DNA from: an uncultured Lactobacillus sp. | GTDB lineage: Bacteria; Bacillota; Bacilli; Lactobacillales; Lactobacillaceae | Reading direction: 5' to 3' | NCBI GenBank assembly: GCA_948500755.1 | Contig: CAOOYH010000007.1 | Location: 25,191 to 89,190 of the forward strand | DNA: 64,000 nt | In this document: positions 61,359 through 64,000 of the stretch, piece after piece | Layout: the number at the start of each line of letters is the position of its first letter | How positions within the stretch are numbered: position 1 is the first letter of the stretch | Notes under the pieces: generated by a model | What the model saw: the letters and a program-made list of their open reading frames with translations, nothing else | What the model was told of the DNA's origin: nothing | The model's database searches: none | Program-made: the position numbers and the translations under genes

Positions 61359-61697
61359 TTGGTAAAACATATTTATGATTGTGCTGAGGGATGCCCAGTT
61401 GAAAGCACTTTAAAAATAATTTCTGGTAAATGGAAAAGTGTAATTATTTATCACCTAATAAAAAAAGAGCAATGTAGATTCAGTGAACTAGAGCGTTTAA
61501 TGCCAAATTGTTCTAGAAGAATGCTCTCTCTCCAGCTTAATCAATTATTGGCAGATCGCATCATAAATAAAACAACCTACCCAACAGTTCCACCCAAAAC
61601 TAATTATCAATTAACTAACTTGGGTAAAACACTTACTCCTTTAATCCTAGAAATGGAAAAATGGGGAGAAGAATATAATAAAAGCTCGCAAAATTAA
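61359..61697 (+). CDS. HxlR-family (MarR-like) transcriptional regulator, possible redox sensor
   Basis: 112 residues from a TTG at 61359 (MVKHIYDCAEGCPVESTLKI), 8 nt behind AGGAG. It has the winged helix of HxlR (ISGKWKSVIIYHLIKKEQCR, FSELERLMPNCSRRMLSLQL). Two cysteines sit close to the N-terminus (Cys7, Cys11), the region where redox-sensing HxlR members (HypR, YodB) hold their reactive cysteine. Its stop codon lies inside the terminator hairpin (61681-61710). A promoter TTATTA-17-TATAAT lies 25 bp upstream. Confidence 0.9.
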   Translation: MVKHIYDCAEGCPVESTLKIISGKWKSVIIYHLIKKEQCRFSELERLMPNCSRRMLSLQLNQLLADRIINKTTYPTVPPKTNYQLTNLGKTLTPLILEMEKWGEEYNKSSQN

Positions 61698-61710
61698 TTG
61701 CGAGCTTTTT
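61681..61710 (+). terminator. Terminator after hxlR (repeat-type terminator B)
   Basis: AAAGCTCGCAA pairs with TTGCGAGCTTT around AATTAA; the hxlR stop codon is in the loop. Confidence 0.85.
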
Positions 61711-61842
61711 CACTTGTTTATCTTCTCAAATTTTATTCTTTTAGGTAGAATTATTCATGCAGAAAGTTTTATGAGCGGCGGCTGTTTTACCTCCTGGAGG
61801 TGAGGCCTATGGACCAACATCAAGCAGAAAGGGTTCAGCCAG

Positions 61843-61935
61843 ATGAGCGTATACGAGGCCATCTCGTTAATGCTGTTGTTTGGTACTTTTATGTTAGCTT
61901 TGCTAACATATATCGATCATCACAACAAAAAATAA
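61843..61935 (+). CDS. Putative holin-like toxin, copy 2
   Basis: 30 residues, identical to copy 1 except Val17 to Met; a CTT-to-CTG change is silent in the toxin frame but alters the overlapping frame. This suggests that the toxin frame is the one held by selection. AAAGGG lies before the ATG, and GGAGGTGA before the overlapping upstream start at 61809. Confidence 0.8.
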   Translation: MSVYEAISLMLLFGTFMLALLTYIDHHNKK

Positions 61936-61937
61936 AC

Positions 61938-62059
61938 AAAAACGCCGCTCAATTCATAACTTTGGCAGGTTTATTGAGTAGGCGCATGTCAACTTTATAA
62001 CTTTAGCCACCGCTCTTAAAGCGGGCTGTCTGGGAGATCTTCGGATCTTCTTTTTCTTT
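61938..62059 (-). ncRNA. Antisense antitoxin RNA candidate, copy 2
   Basis: The same extended -10 (TGCTATAAT, -10 at 62066-62071) and hairpins as copy 1; the CGAA-loop hairpin has one changed base pair at its foot. Given its similarity to copy 1, cross-neutralisation is possible. Confidence 0.6.
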
Positions 62060-62083
62060 ATCTAAATTATAGCATATTTATCA

Positions 62084-62116
62084 ACAAAAGCCCGCAAATT
62101 AATTGCGAGCTTTTGT
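62084..62116. terminator. Terminator after yjdF (repeat-type terminator C)
   Basis: AAAAGC-CGCAA and TTGCGAGCTTTT pair around ATTAA-type loop, 4 bp past the yjdF stop, with T-runs on both strands. Confidence 0.85.
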
Positions 62117-62119
62117 TTA

Positions 62120-62533
62120 TTAATGACCTCGATGTTTTTTTCGACGTTTAATTTGTTTTTGTAAAAAACGCTCTTTTTGCATTTCACGCTTTCTATCTTT
62201 ATTCATCTTTTTTCTAGTTATTTTCGATTTCTCAAATTGCTTTTTTAAAGCTTGTTGAGCTTTAGTACCAATTCCACGTTTTCGAACTTCTTTATGCGCT
62301 AATCTTTGAGCTCTTTTCGGGTTAATATGATGCATTACTTCCTGATCTCGAGTTGATTTGCTAAATCGTAAGTCAGAATAATGCTCATTCACCAAGTTAA
62401 TTATTTTTGGCATCGTTGGCAATGATGTTCCCATATTAACTTGAGCTACTTTATATTCAGTACCATCGAATTGCTCAAAAATTGCTTTGTAGAATGGTTC
62501 ATCAAAAATAATAGTTAATACACCTTTAATCAC
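62120..62533 (-). CDS. yjdF: YjdF-family protein (DUF2992)
   Basis: 137 residues. N-terminal domain LTIIFDEPFYKAIFEQFDGT with the family block VNMGTSLPTMPKI, and a very basic C-terminal half (KKMNKDRKREMQKERFLQKQ). YjdF proteins have no known enzymatic function, but the genes are typically controlled by a riboswitch that senses azaaromatic compounds. The GTG start is 6 nt behind AGGAGGG, which can be sequestered (see leader). It is divergent from the TetR gene at 62743. Confidence 0.9.
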   Translation of the reverse strand: MIKGVLTIIFDEPFYKAIFEQFDGTEYKVAQVNMGTSLPTMPKIINLVNEHYSDLRFSKSTRDQEVMHHINPKRAQRLAHKEVRKRGIGTKAQQALKKQFEKSKITRKKMNKDRKREMQKERFLQKQIKRRKKHRGH

Positions 62534-62645
62534 TATGTACCCTCCTAAAAATAAGAGGAAAGAGGGACATCCTAGGAGGGAAGGTTACTGATATGAATAA
62601 ATCATACATTCGGACTACCAACCGAATTGTGTTTTTACTTTCCTT
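62534..62645 (-). ncRNA. yjdF leader RNA, candidate yjdF-type riboswitch
   Basis: ~110-nt leader from an extended -10 promoter (TGTTATAAT, -10 at 62653-62658). It has a hairpin ATTCGG / CCGAAT and the segment CCCTCCTA (rc of TAGGAGGG at 62573-62580) that can pair over 8 bp with TAGGAGGG, the ribosome binding site of yjdF. That gives a simple translational on/off structure. Match to the published yjdF consensus is not tested. Confidence 0.6.
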
Positions 62646-62677
62646 AGCGTGTATTATAACAAATTATTTATCTTTTA

Positions 62678-62726
62678 TTGTCATGATAACAGTGTTATCA
62701 TGATAATAAAAGATAACACCGTTATC
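62678..62726 (+). promoter_or_regulatory. TetR promoter with two palindromic operators
   Basis: TTGTCA and TGATAA/GATAAT (62678-62707) flank a perfect 23-bp palindrome (arms TCATGATAACA and TGTTATCATGA around G, 62681-62703). A second palindrome GATAAC-ACC-GTTATC lies at 62712-62726, just before the tetR ribosome binding site. The first also touches the -35 region of the yjdF promoter, so both genes could be controlled. Confidence 0.8.
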
Positions 62727-62742
62727 AAGAAAGAAGATAAAA

Positions 62743-63276
62743 ATGACAACCGAAGAAAAAATTATAAATCAAACCATTCATCTAATTGACACTAATGGAT
62801 ATCAAAACTTAAGTTTACGCAAACTTACAAAGGAACTTGGACTTACAACAGGTGCTTTTTATAGACATTTCAAAGATAAAAATGAACTATTTCAAAAAGC
62901 AGTAATCCAATTATCTAAACGATTTATTGAGCAGATCCCATTAAATGTAGACTATTCATCTAAGCAACAGTTACTCATTATCGCTAAATATATTTGTCAG
63001 TCTATAACTATGCATCCCAACCAAATGGACTTCTTATTCTACCAATTATCAGCACTAGATTTATATTCAAATGCTAATCAATATCCCTTTTTGCAGAAAG
63101 TAAAAGCTTTAATTACTAATCTTAATTCATCAACTACTCTTTCTGATCAAGATTTATTTATTCAAATCTGGTCCTTTATTCAAGGATATGCATTACTAAT
63201 TAAAAATAAAATTACTCGCTATGACGCACAATTAGTGGAATACACATTAGATCAACTTTTGAAAGGAAAAGATTAA
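62743..63276 (+). CDS. TetR/AcrR-family regulator (paralogue 3)
   Basis: 177 residues. HTH LSLRKLTKELGLTTGAFYRHFKDK (~26-49), ligand domain with HPNQMDFLFYQL and the IWSFIQGYALLIKNKITRYD C-terminus shared with the TetR genes at 47966 and 48634. It is followed by a quinone reductase gene after one base, so it regulates that gene with itself. Two operator palindromes lie in its promoter. The likely inducers are quinone-like or other aromatic compounds, inferred from the partner only. Confidence 0.92.
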   Translation: MTTEEKIINQTIHLIDTNGYQNLSLRKLTKELGLTTGAFYRHFKDKNELFQKAVIQLSKRFIEQIPLNVDYSSKQQLLIIAKYICQSITMHPNQMDFLFYQLSALDLYSNANQYPFLQKVKALITNLNSSTTLSDQDLFIQIWSFIQGYALLIKNKITRYDAQLVEYTLDQLLKGKD

Positions 63277-63277
63277 A

Positions 63278-63874
63278 ATGGACTTCTTAATCATCTATTG
63301 TCATCCTTATGAAAAAAGTTTTAACCATGCAATTTTAGAATCAGTAAAATCAAATTTAGCACATAAGCATAAAAGCTTTAAAGTAATTGACTTGTATCAA
63401 GAACAATTTAATCCTATTTATGACAAAAAAGAATTACGTTTATTTCATACTGGTAAAACTCATGATCCTCTAGTAATAAAACATTTAGATTACTTAAGAG
63501 AAGCTTCCGCAATAATTTTTATTACTCCACTTTGGTGGAATAGTATCCCGGCAATGCTTAAAGGCTTTATTGACAAAGTTATGAAAGAAGGAAAAGGATT
63601 ATCCCATACTGTAAGCAAAACTGGTATTCATGGCGAATTAACCAACATTAAACATACTTATGTCCTCACCACTTCAACTTCACCAACTTTTTATGTCAAA
63701 CTCTTTTTGGGAAATGGTATTAAACGAATTTTTATTAACAAAACTCTAAAGCAATTAGGAATGCAAGATCGACATTGGATTCATTTTGGTGGGCTTACAA
63801 ATTCTACACAAAAGCAGAGAATAGCTTACTTAACTAAGATTAATCACTATAATTTTTCCTCTCGCAACCATTAG
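63278..63874 (+). CDS. NAD(P)H dehydrogenase (quinone), flavodoxin-fold family
   Basis: 198 residues. Flavodoxin-like fold with an N-terminal MDFLIIYCHPYEKSFNHAIL and the FMN/quinone-site motif FITPLWWNSIPAMLKGFIDK (~83-102), as in NQO1/KefF/MdaB proteins. It probably reduces quinones or nitro compounds with NAD(P)H. It is directly co-transcribed with the TetR gene (one-base gap). It fits the electrophile-stress theme of this end of the window. Confidence 0.9.
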   Translation: MDFLIIYCHPYEKSFNHAILESVKSNLAHKHKSFKVIDLYQEQFNPIYDKKELRLFHTGKTHDPLVIKHLDYLREASAIIFITPLWWNSIPAMLKGFIDKVMKEGKGLSHTVSKTGIHGELTNIKHTYVLTTSTSPTFYVKLFLGNGIKRIFINKTLKQLGMQDRHWIHFGGLTNSTQKQRIAYLTKINHYNFSSRNH

Positions 63875-63897
63875 TTGCCCACAATGCAATCAAAAAG

Positions 63898-63929
63898 TGG
63901 TTGTCTGCAACCATGATTTTTAATAAATT
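63898..63929 (+). promoter_or_regulatory. Promoter of the XRE gene with a hairpin-type palindrome
   Basis: TTGTCT (63901-63906), 17-bp spacer and TAAATT (63924-63929). The palindrome TGGTTG-TCTG-CAACCA (63899-63914) covers the -35, a plausible operator. A similar GCAAC/GTTGC pair lies at 63863-63877. Confidence 0.45.
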
Positions 63930-63960
63930 AAAATCAATCAACAATGAAAGGACAATCCAT

Positions 63961-64000
63961 ATGAGATTAGGTCAAAAAATCACGGAATTACGAAAAAAGA
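63961..64000 (+). CDS. XRE-family HTH regulator (5' end only)
   Basis: The 13 codons present read MRLGQKITELRKK, the typical start of an XRE-type helix-turn-helix protein, 8-9 nt behind AAAGGAC. The gene continues beyond the right edge, so neither its length nor its other domains can be judged. Confidence 0.6.
   Translation, partial: MRLGQKITELRKK

Larger units (their letters stand above)
61759..62079. repeat. Duplicated type I toxin-antitoxin-like module, copy 2
   Basis: Same content and orientation as copy 1 (59819-60140), with scattered substitutions. The terminator stem (61938-61984) is less perfect, and the toxin promoter -10 is TAGAAT instead of TATAAT, so expression may differ. Confidence 0.85.

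Overview
The window is about 64 kb of low-GC Firmicute chromosome. Gene order and protein sequences point to an acidophilus-group Lactobacillus, most likely the L. gasseri / L. paragasseri / L. johnsonii cluster. This rests on the S10-spc, str and rpoBC blocks, an L-lactate dehydrogenase, an oxalyl-CoA decarboxylase / formyl-CoA transferase pair, and many GGAGG ribosome binding sites with GTG and TTG starts. No IS element, prophage or CRISPR array is seen; species was inferred without a database search.

Layout. 1-7.9 kb: S10-spc ribosomal operon (minus strand; rplR cut by the edge) with a structured leader. 8-11 kb: fusA, rpsG, rpsL. 11.2 kb: a prepilin peptidase. 11.9-19.4 kb: rpoC and rpoB behind a two-hairpin leader. 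19.4-23 kb: clpC, a GAF-type methionine sulfoxide reductase and three tRNA genes (Pro, Gly, Gly). 23.1-26.8 kb: an accessory locus with an Rgg-type regulator, a 15-codon ORF with a strong ribosome binding site, a 96-residue secreted peptide, a terminator/attenuator, and an ABC ATPase plus permease; a frameshifted membrane-protein gene lies upstream. 27-39.3 kb: housekeeping block lysS, dusB, hslO, ftsH, tilS, S1 protein, divIC, rqcP, mfd, pth. 39.4-47.8 kb: ldh, a CBS protein, alr, acpS, DEAD-box helicase, murF, rpmE2 and an APC permease. 48-53.7 kb: two TetR paralogues, an AEC permease, oxc and frc (oxalate catabolism). 53.9-55.7 kb: one unknown gene and decayed transporter and oxidoreductase genes. 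55.7-59 kb: a cysteine-rich metallothionein-like mini-protein, a GNAT, and a LytTR / DUF3021 / ABC exporter operon. 59.3-64 kb: a Ser/Asp-rich anchored protein, two copies of a type I toxin-antitoxin-like module bracketing an oxidoreductase / HxlR pair, a YjdF (DUF2992) gene with a sequestered ribosome binding site, a third TetR paralogue with two palindromic operators, a flavodoxin-fold quinone reductase and the start of an XRE regulator.

How they fit. The left half is mostly core information processing. The most notable candidate system is the Rgg locus at 23-26.3 kb: its layout resembles leaderless-pheromone/Rgg circuits controlling a secreted peptide and its dedicated ABC pump. The right end (60-64 kb) looks like a reactive-electrophile / aromatic-compound response region (HxlR with paired cysteines, quinone-type reductases, YjdF, TetR) interspersed with small-toxin modules and three near-identical terminators. 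Positions of small ORFs, promoters, hairpins and frameshifts were read by eye; promoters and RNA structures are predictions.
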